The position numbers and the translations under genes were made by a program. Shown here piece by piece: positions 26,190 through 34,905 of a stretch of DNA of 64,000 bases. The stretch covers positions 1 through 64,000 of the forward strand of contig NZ_BAABJZ010000022.1 in the NCBI RefSeq assembly GCF_039543565.1, written 5' to 3'. This DNA is from Ferrimonas pelagia (GTDB lineage Bacteria > Pseudomonadota > Gammaproteobacteria > Enterobacterales > Shewanellaceae). Below the pieces are notes generated by a model. That model was not told the origin of the DNA. It saw only the letters and a list, made by a program, of their open reading frames with translations, and did no database searches. The number at the start of each line of letters is the position of its first letter. Position 1 is the stretch's first letter.

Positions 26190-26660
26190 AGTCGACGACA
26201 TAAAACAATCGTTAACTACGCAAAAAAAATAACATTCATCGTTATAAATATGAGTCCACATCACTAAGTCCGACCACACAAAAGCCGCAGCAGTGATTAA
26301 CAACCGATTCAGCACACTGCATAATTTTCTACGTAGAAGGAGTCTACCGAACAACAGGCCACAACCCCGGGGTAATGCCACCCCCTTCAAGGGGGCCTTT
26401 CAGGTAGTCACTACGGCGAGAGTGGGCGCCAACTAACCGAGCACTCCCTTTGCACCATGCCCCTACATTAATCTTATATATAGGCAAACTTAAATATTTG
26501 CATATCCGCCCTTATACCTTTCACCATCTCATAATTAGCAACAATCCTAGCTGCACTAAAATGACATTCGTCGCACGAGTCACAAACGACCCCGCTCCGT
26601 TGTCGATAAGGTCTTTCCCGAGATGTGAGCTCTGTGACTTATGCAAACAAAGAGGGATGA
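26190..26660 (+). promoter_or_regulatory. Control region upstream of AssT-7
   Basis: 471 bp without a supported gene. A short hairpin, CCCCC-TTCAA-GGGGG (26381-26395) followed by CCTTT, may end the LysR-B transcript. The rest is AT-rich and presumably holds the AssT-7 promoter and a LysR site. A 73-codon frame at 26450 is not supported by a ribosome site. Confidence 0.35.
26381..26400 (+). terminator. Possible terminator after LysR-B
   Basis: A five-bp GC stem CCCCC/GGGGG with a TTCAA loop that can close two more A-T pairs, followed by CCTTT. It is short, so only a moderate candidate. Confidence 0.45.
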
Positions 26661-28433
26661 ATGATGAATAAGAAATTACTGCCTATCGCGATCGCCGTTG
26701 GCTTATTTTCTGCCACTGCGGTACAGGGGGCGGGTTTTCCAGCGACTCCAGTGGTTGGGCAATTAGGTCAAATGTGGGTAAATCCATCGGGCTACTCGCC
26801 ACTGACAGCGCTATTGGAAAGTGGTCAAAAAAACATTACCGATGTTCACGTTACTGTGCATGGGAAGGGTAAAAAGGGCGTTGATGTTGCCTATCCGGTT
26901 GGCCCAAAGGCCATGATGCGTCACCATGGGATCCCCATTGTCGGTCTGTACCCCGACTACAAAAACCAAGTCACGGTAACCTTTAAGATGGACGGCAAAA
27001 AGTACGTCGACAAATACGATGTATTAACTTCCCCCATTAATAACAGATACGTCGACGCCCGTAATGTCACCGCGATGCAGGAAGTCGAGGTCGTCAAGGT
27101 TGATAAAGCGTTTAAAGACCGCCTCTACCTCGTGAACTCCCACACACTGACTCAGCAAGGTTCCGATCTCCATTGGTCTGCTCCCAAAGGGAAAGAGTCC
27201 GCAACCCTATCCATGGGTTCTATACCATTTGAAGCGGCGCCGATGACCTACATCGTCGATACCAATGGCGACTACCGTTGGTGGTTGGATCAGGACGCGG
27301 TATACAACGCCAATGACATCGACATCAATAAGCGTGGCTACTTTATGGGCGTTCGGAAAACCGAATCCGATAAGTTTACCTACGTTCAAGGTCAGCGCTG
27401 GGGCCACTTCGATCTGCTAGGCAATTTCAATTCGTTCCGCTTACCACGGGGCTATCAAGACGCCTCTCACGAAGCGGTAACCATGCCCAATGGCGATGTG
27501 CTGGTCCGTGCGGCCAAAACCAACTACATCAACAGCCGCGGTGATAAAGTCCACACCGTCCGTGACCACATCCTGCAAGTCAATAGACTGGGTGAGCTCG
27601 TCGACGTGTGGGTGCTACCGGAGATCATGGATGAGTACCGCGATGCGCTGCTCTCGTCACTGGATCTGGGCGCCGTCTGCGTCAATGTGGATATCGAGCA
27701 GGTCGGTCAAACCTTGGATGAGATGGACCTCGATGCCCCTTACGGTGACCTTGCTGGCGTTGTGGCAGGACGTAACTGGGCCCACGTAAATTCGATCTCC
27801 TACGACCCAAGCGATGATGGCATCATCCTGTCATTCCGCCATCAAGGCACCGCAAAAATCACCCGCGACAAGCAGGTGAAGTGGATCCTGGCGCCACGGG
27901 AAGGTTGGCGCGGCGAATTGGCAGAAAAAGTGCTGCAACCCGTCGATGCCAATGGCAAGCCTATCGAGTGCACCATCAAAGGGAAATGTGAGGGTGACTT
28001 CGACTTCTCCTACACTCAGCACACTTCCTATTTGAGCCCACGCGGCACTGTTACCGTGCTCGACAACGGCGATGGCCGCTGGCATGAGCAACCCGCCATG
28101 CCGACCGATAAGTGGACCCGCTTCGTTGAGTACGATATCGACGAAGAAAACATGACAGTGAAGCAGGTTTGGGAATACGGTAAAGAGCGAGGCTACGATT
28201 GGTACAGCCCCATTACCTCCAACGTCGAGTATGTGCCCGATCGCAACACCATGTTTGGCTTTGGCGGCTCCGTGCACTTGCTGGAACCCGGCAGCCGCGC
28301 AACCGGTATGATCAACGAGATCGACTACGACACCAAAGAGGTCAAAGTTGAGATCCGTGTAAAATCGGATAAGAAAAACACACCGCACTACCGGGCCTTG
28401 TTCGTAGAGCCGGCCAAAATGTTCGGTGAATAA
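26661..28433 (+). CDS. assT: AssT-7, periplasmic arylsulfate sulfotransferase
   Basis: 590 residues (589 if started at the second ATG, 26664); AGAGGG precedes. The signal peptide is MMNKKLLPIAIAVGLFSATA. Catalytic residues are H270 (DASHEAVTMPNGD), H375 (NWAHVNS), R393 (SFRHQG) and H454 (SYTQHTS). The disulfide loop is ECTIKGKC. Group features shared only with AssT-8 include GVVAGRNW, DDGIILSFRHQG and the VWVLPEIMDEYRD segment, where the others have WDLN-ILDP. Four residues are missing relative to AssT-8 before the MGS-PFEAAP segment. No dsb genes are directly attached. Confidence 0.97.
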   Translation: MMNKKLLPIAIAVGLFSATAVQGAGFPATPVVGQLGQMWVNPSGYSPLTALLESGQKNITDVHVTVHGKGKKGVDVAYPVGPKAMMRHHGIPIVGLYPDYKNQVTVTFKMDGKKYVDKYDVLTSPINNRYVDARNVTAMQEVEVVKVDKAFKDRLYLVNSHTLTQQGSDLHWSAPKGKESATLSMGSIPFEAAPMTYIVDTNGDYRWWLDQDAVYNANDIDINKRGYFMGVRKTESDKFTYVQGQRWGHFDLLGNFNSFRLPRGYQDASHEAVTMPNGDVLVRAAKTNYINSRGDKVHTVRDHILQVNRLGELVDVWVLPEIMDEYRDALLSSLDLGAVCVNVDIEQVGQTLDEMDLDAPYGDLAGVVAGRNWAHVNSISYDPSDDGIILSFRHQGTAKITRDKQVKWILAPREGWRGELAEKVLQPVDANGKPIECTIKGKCEGDFDFSYTQHTSYLSPRGTVTVLDNGDGRWHEQPAMPTDKWTRFVEYDIDEENMTVKQVWEYGKERGYDWYSPITSNVEYVPDRNTMFGFGGSVHLLEPGSRATGMINEIDYDTKEVKVEIRVKSDKKNTPHYRALFVEPAKMFGE

Positions 28434-28455
28434 ATTCCTATCTGTATAACTGCCA

Positions 28456-28488
28456 AGGTCTGACGGAATGTCAGGCCTATTATTTTGA
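28456..28488 (+). terminator. Terminator after AssT-7
   Basis: A nine-bp stem AGGTCTGAC/GTCAGGCCT (one G-T pair) with a GGAAT loop, followed by ATTATTTTG. Confidence 0.65.
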
Positions 28489-28553
28489 GCCTGTCACAAG
28501 CTGCATCAACCCGCTTACCTTAGATAACACTCAACCAGCCCAGTCAAAACACG

Positions 28554-28673
28554 AATCGAAACATTGCCCCCCTAAAAGCCACAAAACGAAACTTGCTCAA
28601 CAAAGTCGTCACCTCCCCTTTTATTGTTCTGTTTTTTTCAAGTTGTTGCTGCAATGCTCTGAGTACCTGTGTG
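28554..28673 (+). repeat. 120-base lysR upstream block, copy 2
   Basis: The counterpart of 25061-25180, at the same distance (18 bases) from the LysR-C start codon. Conservation of length and of several 12-15-base islands in non-coding DNA shows that the regulator genes were duplicated with their control regions. Confidence 0.75.
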
Positions 28674-28691
28674 TAGAGGAAAGGCGAACAT

Positions 28692-29714
28692 ATGACTGCT
28701 CCCCGTCAACTCAAAGACCTCGGCGTTATCCATTTACAGTTGATCCAAAAGCTGTTGATCCACCGCAGCACCGCTGATGCAGGAAAAGAACTCGGGCTCA
28801 GCCAATCTTCGGTCAGTTACCACCTAAAAAACCTCAGGGTTTTGTTTGATGATGAACTGTTTGTCCGCTATCAAAATGGCTTAAAGCCAACAGAACATTG
28901 CCAGCGGCTATCGCACCACATCAATGACATATTAAGTCGCATCGAAGACGACTTGTTGCAATGTGGCTCTTTTGATCCAGCCAACGTGCAAAAGGAGTTG
29001 TGGGTTGTCACGGATCCCACCTGTTGGCGCTGGCATCCATTGCTGCTCGCTGAACTTAAAAAGCGCACACCTCGGGTTACCCTGACGACACAAGGCTGGA
29101 ACTCTCAAAGCTTCAAAGAGCTTGAGCAGGGGCGAGTGCACTTTGGTGTTCATATTTTAACCAACACCCCAGCACACTTTCATAATATCCCCTTGGGGCC
29201 GACTGAACGTGTATTTATCATGCGAAAAGGCCATCCTTTGGCACAACATGGCAAAGTTGCGCTACAAGACCTAACTCAATATCCGGTACTAATCCACCAT
29301 CTAAGCGGCTGGAATTGTCATGGTCAATCCGTTATGGAGAACGTGCTGAAGGCTCATAACTTGCAATTAAACTTGAAAGCAAGGTTGTCCGACAGTCATG
29401 CTCTATTCGAAGCTCTGAAATACAGCAATGCTATCACCTATTCATCTGTCTTGGCACTACCATACGAGCTAAGTGATTACGCACTGCTACCTGCTCCCCC
29501 GGAGCTCACCCAAGTCAAAACCCATTACAGCCTGTATATTTCTGGTCACCGCTATGGCTCACAAGAGACCAGTTTCATGACGGAGCTGCTCTATGATTCG
29601 TTTCAGTCGCTATATGAAGAGACAGACCGACCAGAAATATCCCGCACCTTGATGCAACAAAATGAGCTACTGGAAGATTATTTAAGTAAATTAACCGTTA
29701 CCGCAGCCAACTGA
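28692..29714 (+). CDS. LysR-C, LysR-type transcriptional regulator
   Basis: 340 residues, intact. The winged helix-turn-helix lies at residues about 12-70 (KELGLSQSSVSYHLKNLRVL). The effector domain runs from about residue 98 (ELWVVTDPTCWRW) to the C-terminus, with the typical ERVFIMRKGHPLAQ region. The ATG at 28692 follows AGAGGAAAGG. It is the intact paralog of LysR-B, and the two could act on both AssT-7 and AssT-8 promoters. It converges on AssT-8 (minus strand), with a bidirectional terminator between them. Confidence 0.92.
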   Translation: MTAPRQLKDLGVIHLQLIQKLLIHRSTADAGKELGLSQSSVSYHLKNLRVLFDDELFVRYQNGLKPTEHCQRLSHHINDILSRIEDDLLQCGSFDPANVQKELWVVTDPTCWRWHPLLLAELKKRTPRVTLTTQGWNSQSFKELEQGRVHFGVHILTNTPAHFHNIPLGPTERVFIMRKGHPLAQHGKVALQDLTQYPVLIHHLSGWNCHGQSVMENVLKAHNLQLNLKARLSDSHALFEALKYSNAITYSSVLALPYELSDYALLPAPPELTQVKTHYSLYISGHRYGSQETSFMTELLYDSFQSLYEETDRPEISRTLMQQNELLEDYLSKLTVTAAN

Positions 29715-29921
29715 GTAAATCAGGTTAGCAGGGCGAGATCATGAATGAAGCTTGATCACACTCTTGCTGAGATTGTTCATAGTGCCACGTGCGTCTGCGT
29801 TCATTAATTGTGCCTTTTCGGAGACTACATTAACCACCTTCTCCAGCGCAGGTTAGGAACTAAACACTCATGCTCTTGCCCTGATCAGGTTAATGCTTAT
29901 ACCAATAAAAGGCATCAAACT

Positions 29922-29946
29922 AAAAGCCCGGCATCGCCGGGCTTTT
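29922..29946. terminator. Bidirectional terminator, LysR-C / AssT-8
   Basis: A perfect 11-bp stem AAAAGCCCGGC/GCCGGGCTTTT with an ATC loop sits 28 bases after the AssT-8 stop on its strand. The A and T runs allow action in both directions. Confidence 0.88.
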
Positions 29947-29973
29947 GATTCATATTAGTAGAACCGCTAAAGC

Positions 29974-31758
29974 TTATTCACCGAACATCTTCGCAGGCTC
30001 GATGAACAGGGCGCGATAATGCGGTGCATTTTTCTTATCGGATTTCACGCGGATCTCAACTTTAACGTCTTTGGTGTCGTAGTCGATCTCGTTGATCATA
30101 CCGGTAACGCGACTGCCAGGTTCCAGCAAGTGTACAGAGCCACCAAAACCAAACATGGTGTTGCGATCTGGCACATACTCTACGTTAGAAGTAATTGGGC
30201 TATACCAGTCATAACCACGCTCCTTACCGTATTCCCAAACCTGCTTAACGGTCATGTTCTCTTCGTCAATGTCGTACTCTACGAAGCGGGTCCACTTGTC
30301 AGTCGGCATGACGGGTTGGTCTAACCAGCGACCATCGCCGTTATCAAGAACGGTAACAGTGCCACGAGGGCTCAACCAGGAAGTGTGTTGGGTATAGGAG
30401 AAGTCGAAGTCACCTTCACATTTCCCTTTGCTGGTACATTCAATAGGTTTCCCGTTAGCATCAACCGGTTGCAACACTTTGCCTGCCAGCTCGCCGCGCC
30501 AACCTTCTCGTGGCGCCAGGATCCATTTCACTTTTTTATCGCGAGTCAGTTTCGCTGTACCCTGGTGGCGGAATGATAGAATGATGCCGTCATCGCTTGG
30601 ATCGTAGGAGATGGAATTCACGTGCGCCCAGTTACGGCCAGCGACAACCCCTGCAGTATCACCATATGGGGCGTCGAGTGGGATCTCATCCATGGTTTGA
30701 CCAACCTGGTCGATATCTACGTTAACGCAGACGGCGCCCAGATCCAGAGCCGAGAGCAGAGAATCACGATACTCATCCATGATTTCTGGCAGTACCCAAA
30801 CATCAACTAGTTCACCGCGAGGGTTAACTTGTAATATGTGGTCACGAACCGTGTGTACCTTATCGCCACGGCTGTTGATGTAGTTGGTTTTTGCCGCACG
30901 GACTAATACGTCGCCATTTGGCATAGTCACCGCTTCGTGAGAGGCATCTTGATAGCCCCGTGGTAAGCGGAACGAATTGAAATTGCCTAACAGATCGAAG
31001 TGGCCCCAGCGCTGACCCTGCACGTAGGTAAATTTATCGGTGTCAGTTTTGCGAACCCCCATAAAGTAGCCACGTTTATTGATATCGATATCATTGGCAT
31101 TATATACCGCATCTTGATCCAACCACCAACGATAGTCACCATTGGTATCAACGACATAGGTCATTGGCGCCGCCTCGAATGGCATAGAGCCCATGGCTGG
31201 CGTGGCATCAAACAATTTGGAGCTCGGGCCTTTAGAGCCGGACCAGTGGATGTCAGAACCTTGCTGAGTCAGTGTATGAGAGTTTACGAGGTAGAGCCGA
31301 TCTTTAAACTTCTTATCGACCTTGATGACCTCGACCTCTTGCATGGCCGTGACGTTACGAGCATCAACGTATTTATTTTGGATAGGTGATGTCAGAACAT
31401 CATATTTATCGACATGCTTTTTGCCGTCCTTTTTAAAGGTGACTGTAACCTTGTTTTTGTGGTCCGCGTACAAACCAACAATGGGGATACCATGATGACG
31501 CAGGATGGCTTTTGGGCCAACCGGGTAAGCAACATCAACGCCCTTTTTACCTTTACCATGAACGGTGACATGAACATCGGTAATGTTCTTTTGACCAGTT
31601 TCTAAAAGAGCAGTCAGAGGAGAGTTGCCCGTTGGATTAACCCACATCTGGCCTAGGTCGCCAACCGCAGGAGCCGCAGGGAAGCCCGCAGCCATCACAC
31701 TGCTTGCAGAAAACAAGCCCACTGCAACCGCAGTTACCAGTAACTTTTTGTTCATCAT
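29974..31758 (-). CDS. assT: AssT-8, periplasmic arylsulfate sulfotransferase
   Basis: 594 residues and the only assT on the minus strand. The signal peptide, MMNKKLLVTAVAVGLFSASS, ends near VMA-AGF. Catalytic residues are H274 (DASHEAVTMPNGD), H379 (NWAHVNS), R397 (SFRHQG) and H458 (SYTQHTS). The disulfide loop is ECTSKGKC. It is very similar to AssT-7 in protein but differs at many silent sites, so the duplication is not recent. It is divergent from dsbL-3/dsbI-3, with 432 bp between, so the two may share a control region. Confidence 0.97.
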   Translation of the reverse strand: MMNKKLLVTAVAVGLFSASSVMAAGFPAAPAVGDLGQMWVNPTGNSPLTALLETGQKNITDVHVTVHGKGKKGVDVAYPVGPKAILRHHGIPIVGLYADHKNKVTVTFKKDGKKHVDKYDVLTSPIQNKYVDARNVTAMQEVEVIKVDKKFKDRLYLVNSHTLTQQGSDIHWSGSKGPSSKLFDATPAMGSMPFEAAPMTYVVDTNGDYRWWLDQDAVYNANDIDINKRGYFMGVRKTDTDKFTYVQGQRWGHFDLLGNFNSFRLPRGYQDASHEAVTMPNGDVLVRAAKTNYINSRGDKVHTVRDHILQVNPRGELVDVWVLPEIMDEYRDSLLSALDLGAVCVNVDIDQVGQTMDEIPLDAPYGDTAGVVAGRNWAHVNSISYDPSDDGIILSFRHQGTAKLTRDKKVKWILAPREGWRGELAGKVLQPVDANGKPIECTSKGKCEGDFDFSYTQHTSWLSPRGTVTVLDNGDGRWLDQPVMPTDKWTRFVEYDIDEENMTVKQVWEYGKERGYDWYSPITSNVEYVPDRNTMFGFGGSVHLLEPGSRVTGMINEIDYDTKDVKVEIRVKSDKKNAPHYRALFIEPAKMFGE

Positions 31759-32190
31759 CGCATCCTTTTTTTATCTTGAGCTGCCACCGGCCGCCCGTTG
31801 AAATCAGTATAAGTTTGACAACTCGCCGCGATTTGCGACCTTGGCCGCGAACATTGTTTCGACAAAAATTACGATGCTACAAATCAGAAACGCACCACTA
31901 AATCCCCCCTTGCTTTCAACTATTCACTACACACAATTAAAAAAATCAAATTATCCATCGGCACACCATTAGGTTTTTCGAACGCTCCAATTAAATAATT
32001 AGATAAGACAGCAAAAAGCTTGCGCGGCGCCCGATAAAAATAAACAAATGGTTGCGCCTACCTCCGTACCAAGTGAGCATGATCACACTCCGCTCTCGTT
32101 TATGCTCGGGCATGCAAAGGCGGACATCCAAAAAATGAAATAAAGAATTAGATAACGGAATCCAATCCATCACTGATCTAAGGAAAGACC
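31759..32190. promoter_or_regulatory. Divergent control region, AssT-8 / dsbL-3
   Basis: 432 bp without a supported gene, holding promoters in both directions. AAGGAAAGACC precedes dsbL-3, and AAAAAAAGGATGCG precedes AssT-8. The sequence GTTTCGAC near 31855, read on the other strand, gives GTCGAAACAATG, similar to AATCGAAACATT in front of both lysR-B and lysR-C: a possible shared LysR site. Confidence 0.35.
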
Positions 32191-32808
32191 ATGCGCAATG
32201 TCATTCTCGCCGCCGTTTTCGCCTGCTTGGCCATGCCATCTCTCGCAGCCACCTATAAAGAAGGTGAGCACTACCAGGTATTGAAGCCTGAAATGCAATT
32301 CAATGCTCCAAATCAGGTCACCAAGATCTACTCGGTCAATTGCCCATTCTGCTACAAATATGAAACCGCCGTTATCCCAGGAATGGTCTCTCACCTACCT
32401 AAAGGTGCCAAATACGACGGCTACCACATCACCACCAAGACCCCACTCGGCACCGAAAAAACCCAAGTCTTAGCCGTTGCTAAAGTCATGGGTAATGAAA
32501 AAGGCTACAAAGAAGCCAAGATGGCTTTCTATCACCGCTACCACGATGAGAAAAAGCACTTTGCCAACGGTGAAGAAGCTATCGCCTTTGGCCTCAAAGC
32601 CGCAAAGATCAGCCGCAGTGATTTTGACAAGCAGGTCAACACCAAAGCAGTGAAAGATCAAATGGCGCAGTGGGACCAAGGCGTTGAAGTCGCCAAGATC
32701 CAAGGCATTCCTGCCATGGTAGTGAACGGTAAATACCTGATCAACACCGCAAAGGTTCGCTCAATGACCATGCTCGATGAGATGGTTGCACAGCTTCTTG
32801 CTGAATAA
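32191..32808 (+). CDS. dsbL: DsbL-3, DsbA-type thiol oxidase dedicated to AssT
   Basis: 205 residues and the most divergent of the four. The signal peptide is MRNVILAAVFACLAMPSLAA; CPFC is at 51-54, and the cis-Pro loop is GIPAMVVNGKYL. Replacements are scattered (PGMVSHLPKGAKYDGYH where the others have PNMEKNLPxGASYEGLH). This is the only pair not placed behind an assT on the same strand; it is divergent from AssT-8. It has a good ribosome site, AAGGAAAG, unlike the dsbL genes that follow an assT. Confidence 0.95.
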   Translation: MRNVILAAVFACLAMPSLAATYKEGEHYQVLKPEMQFNAPNQVTKIYSVNCPFCYKYETAVIPGMVSHLPKGAKYDGYHITTKTPLGTEKTQVLAVAKVMGNEKGYKEAKMAFYHRYHDEKKHFANGEEAIAFGLKAAKISRSDFDKQVNTKAVKDQMAQWDQGVEVAKIQGIPAMVVNGKYLINTAKVRSMTMLDEMVAQLLAE

Positions 32809-32819
32809 GGACGTATCCA

Positions 32820-33440
32820 ATGGAGTTACTGAAGTCTCTTTGGGCGAACGTCAAAGCCGAGCCTGTGCCCACCTTGCACCGCTGGGCCAACCTGCGCCCG
32901 GTTTGGTTTGTCATGGCTGGCGCCGCCCTGTTTCTCGAGGCAACGGCCCACATCTATTTCCAATGGTTCTTGGCGATGGATCCGTGCGAAAAGTGCGTCT
33001 ACATCCGCTACAGCCAGTTCTGCATCATGTTTGCCGGTTTGTTGATCGCCATCAAGCCGCAAAACCTGGTGTTAAAGCTGATCGGCCTCTACATCGCCTG
33101 GTGGGCGATCCTCCAAGGCATGGTCTGGTCAGTTGACCTAGTCGCGAGCCATTCAACCATGGAAGCACTGGATACCGGCATGGACTTCTTTGCCGCTGGC
33201 GGTGGGGCGAACGCCTGTGCAACCGAACCCTCCTTCCCGTTTGGGTTGCCATTACACGAGTGGTTCCCAACCACCTTCGCCATCACCGGCGTTTGCGGTG
33301 AAGACAACTGGAGCTTCCTTGGTGGCAGCATGGGTCACTGGCTGGTGTTCATCTATGGTGTGAAGATCGCCGTTCTCGGCACCGTCACCATCGGCTGGCT
33401 GGCCGGTTTCGTTAAGCCCAAAACCGCTTCCGCAAGCTAA
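32820..33440 (+). CDS. dsbI: DsbI-3, DsbB-type oxidase of DsbL
   Basis: 206 residues. CEKC is at 56-59, and the second cysteine pair lies in GGGANACATEP and ITGVCGEDNW. It has substitutions in the membrane segments relative to DsbI-1/2/4 (LFLEATAHIYFQWFLAMDP; QFCIMFAGLLIAIKPQN), matching the divergence of DsbL-3 and suggesting co-evolution of the pair. It starts 11 nt after the dsbL-3 stop. A terminator follows. Confidence 0.95.
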   Translation: MELLKSLWANVKAEPVPTLHRWANLRPVWFVMAGAALFLEATAHIYFQWFLAMDPCEKCVYIRYSQFCIMFAGLLIAIKPQNLVLKLIGLYIAWWAILQGMVWSVDLVASHSTMEALDTGMDFFAAGGGANACATEPSFPFGLPLHEWFPTTFAITGVCGEDNWSFLGGSMGHWLVFIYGVKIAVLGTVTIGWLAGFVKPKTASAS

Positions 33441-33446
33441 AATACG

Positions 33447-33488
33447 AAGCCCCCGTGTCGCTTGCTTAGAGCGCCGCAGGGGCTTTTT
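33447..33488 (+). terminator. Terminator after dsbI-3
   Basis: AAGCCCC pairs with GGGGCTT across a partly paired inner arm and runs into TTTTT. Confidence 0.75.
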
Positions 33489-33736
33489 CGCCCCCTCCCC
33501 CCTTTGCACTTCAAGCAACACGATTCGAAGATCCTCCCTAGTATTTGGCTGATCGCCGTGATCTCATTTCCAGCGTTGCCCGCCAAGACTTCCTTAACAA
33601 CCGCCAAGTCGTCATTCTAGCTAACTCAGCACAATCACCGAGCACACGATGGCAACACGACAACAGATCGCTTTTCTGTTACCCGTATCATGCAAGCCAC
33701 TGTGAGTGTTCGTGCAGCAAGCTAGAGGGGAAAGCA

Positions 33737-34696
33737 ATGAGTGCATTAGACGATATCCGGATAGGCTCACTTCGCGTATTTAAAGTGCTCTATGAAGAGC
33801 GCTCAACCACCAAGGCCGCAGACCGGTTAAATCTGTCGCAATCAACGGTCAGCTACGAATTGAAAAAGCTGCGTGAGATCTTCGACAACCCGCTATTTCT
33901 TCGGAATCGCGCAGGATTGCTCCCCAATGAACACGCGCACCACATTTACAATCACCTGCCTCAGCTGTTTCACGATCTGGAGGTGCTCTACAATGAACGG
34001 GTCGATTTTGACCCCCAGTTATTCCATGGAACCGTCAGAATTGACATCATCGAACCACTCGCGATGACCGTCATTCCATCCATATATCAAAAACTCCATG
34101 CGCTTTGCCCTCATTTGCAAATCGTGATCCGCACCTGGGAAGAGAGCTCACTGGAGAAGATAAAGCAGGCCGAGGTTGACGTCGGGATCCACCTCCACGC
34201 CATCAATTCAAGCCAGGTTCGCTGTCAACCTGCGGCTCCGTCAAATCGTGTCTTTGCCTGCCACCACCATCATCCATTGAAAAACAAGAAAGAGGTCAGC
34301 TTACAAGATATCTGCGCCTATCCACTCATACTTCCCAGCGTTAGCCACGCAAACAAAGACGGCAAATCAATTATCGAAGCCGCGTGCGAACAACAAGGGA
34401 TCACACCGCAGATCTCAGCAAAAATAAGCTATTTGCCGGCCATCATTCCGATCATTAAATCGAGTTCGGCCCTCTATTTCAGCTCTAAAACCAGCTTGCA
34501 TGCCTTTCGAAAAGACCTCTATTTTATTGAGGTTCCTGATGAGGTCGCCACTGTCGACCAAAGAGGCTATAACCTGCTCTATCCCAACGAACGACACGAT
34601 TCACCTTTTCACCAGTGGTTACGTAAACTTCTGATACAGATCTTATCCGAAAGCTGCGGTACCGCACGGTCGTCTGACAGCCCCATCAATGACTAG
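33737..34696 (+). CDS. LysR-D, LysR-type transcriptional regulator
   Basis: 319 residues from MSALDDIRIGSLRVFKV; the ATG at 33737 has GAGGGG eight to nine bases upstream. The frame is open 64 codons further back, but with no support. The winged helix-turn-helix lies at about residues 10-68 (DRLNLSQSTVSYELKKLREI), and the effector domain begins near HGTVRIDIIEPLAMTVIPS. It is a clear paralog of LysR-A, and its downstream neighbour AssT-9 is the paralog of AssT-5, so it probably controls AssT-9 and the dsbL-4/dsbI-4 genes that follow. Confidence 0.92.
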   Translation: MSALDDIRIGSLRVFKVLYEERSTTKAADRLNLSQSTVSYELKKLREIFDNPLFLRNRAGLLPNEHAHHIYNHLPQLFHDLEVLYNERVDFDPQLFHGTVRIDIIEPLAMTVIPSIYQKLHALCPHLQIVIRTWEESSLEKIKQAEVDVGIHLHAINSSQVRCQPAAPSNRVFACHHHHPLKNKKEVSLQDICAYPLILPSVSHANKDGKSIIEAACEQQGITPQISAKISYLPAIIPIIKSSSALYFSSKTSLHAFRKDLYFIEVPDEVATVDQRGYNLLYPNERHDSPFHQWLRKLLIQILSESCGTARSSDSPIND

Positions 34697-34905
34697 CATA
34701 ATCTTCTGCCGCCCAAAAAAATAACAGAGTTAACGACATGGCCGATAATGAGCTATGTAAGGTGTAAATTTCATTTCACCTTTAGCAAAAGTCGTCAAAA
34801 ATCTTAAAGCGTAACAGCGTTCGAACGCTCGATGCCAGAAGGCGCACGGTTCTTACTGTCGCAAGAATTACGATGAATGTGCCATTCAATCATCGGAAGC
34901 TCAAA

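Noticed and set aside
26661..31758. A site-specific phase-variation switch at LysR-C
   Set aside because: No recombinase gene and no short perfect inverted repeats are seen; the inverted assT copies are diverged at silent sites.
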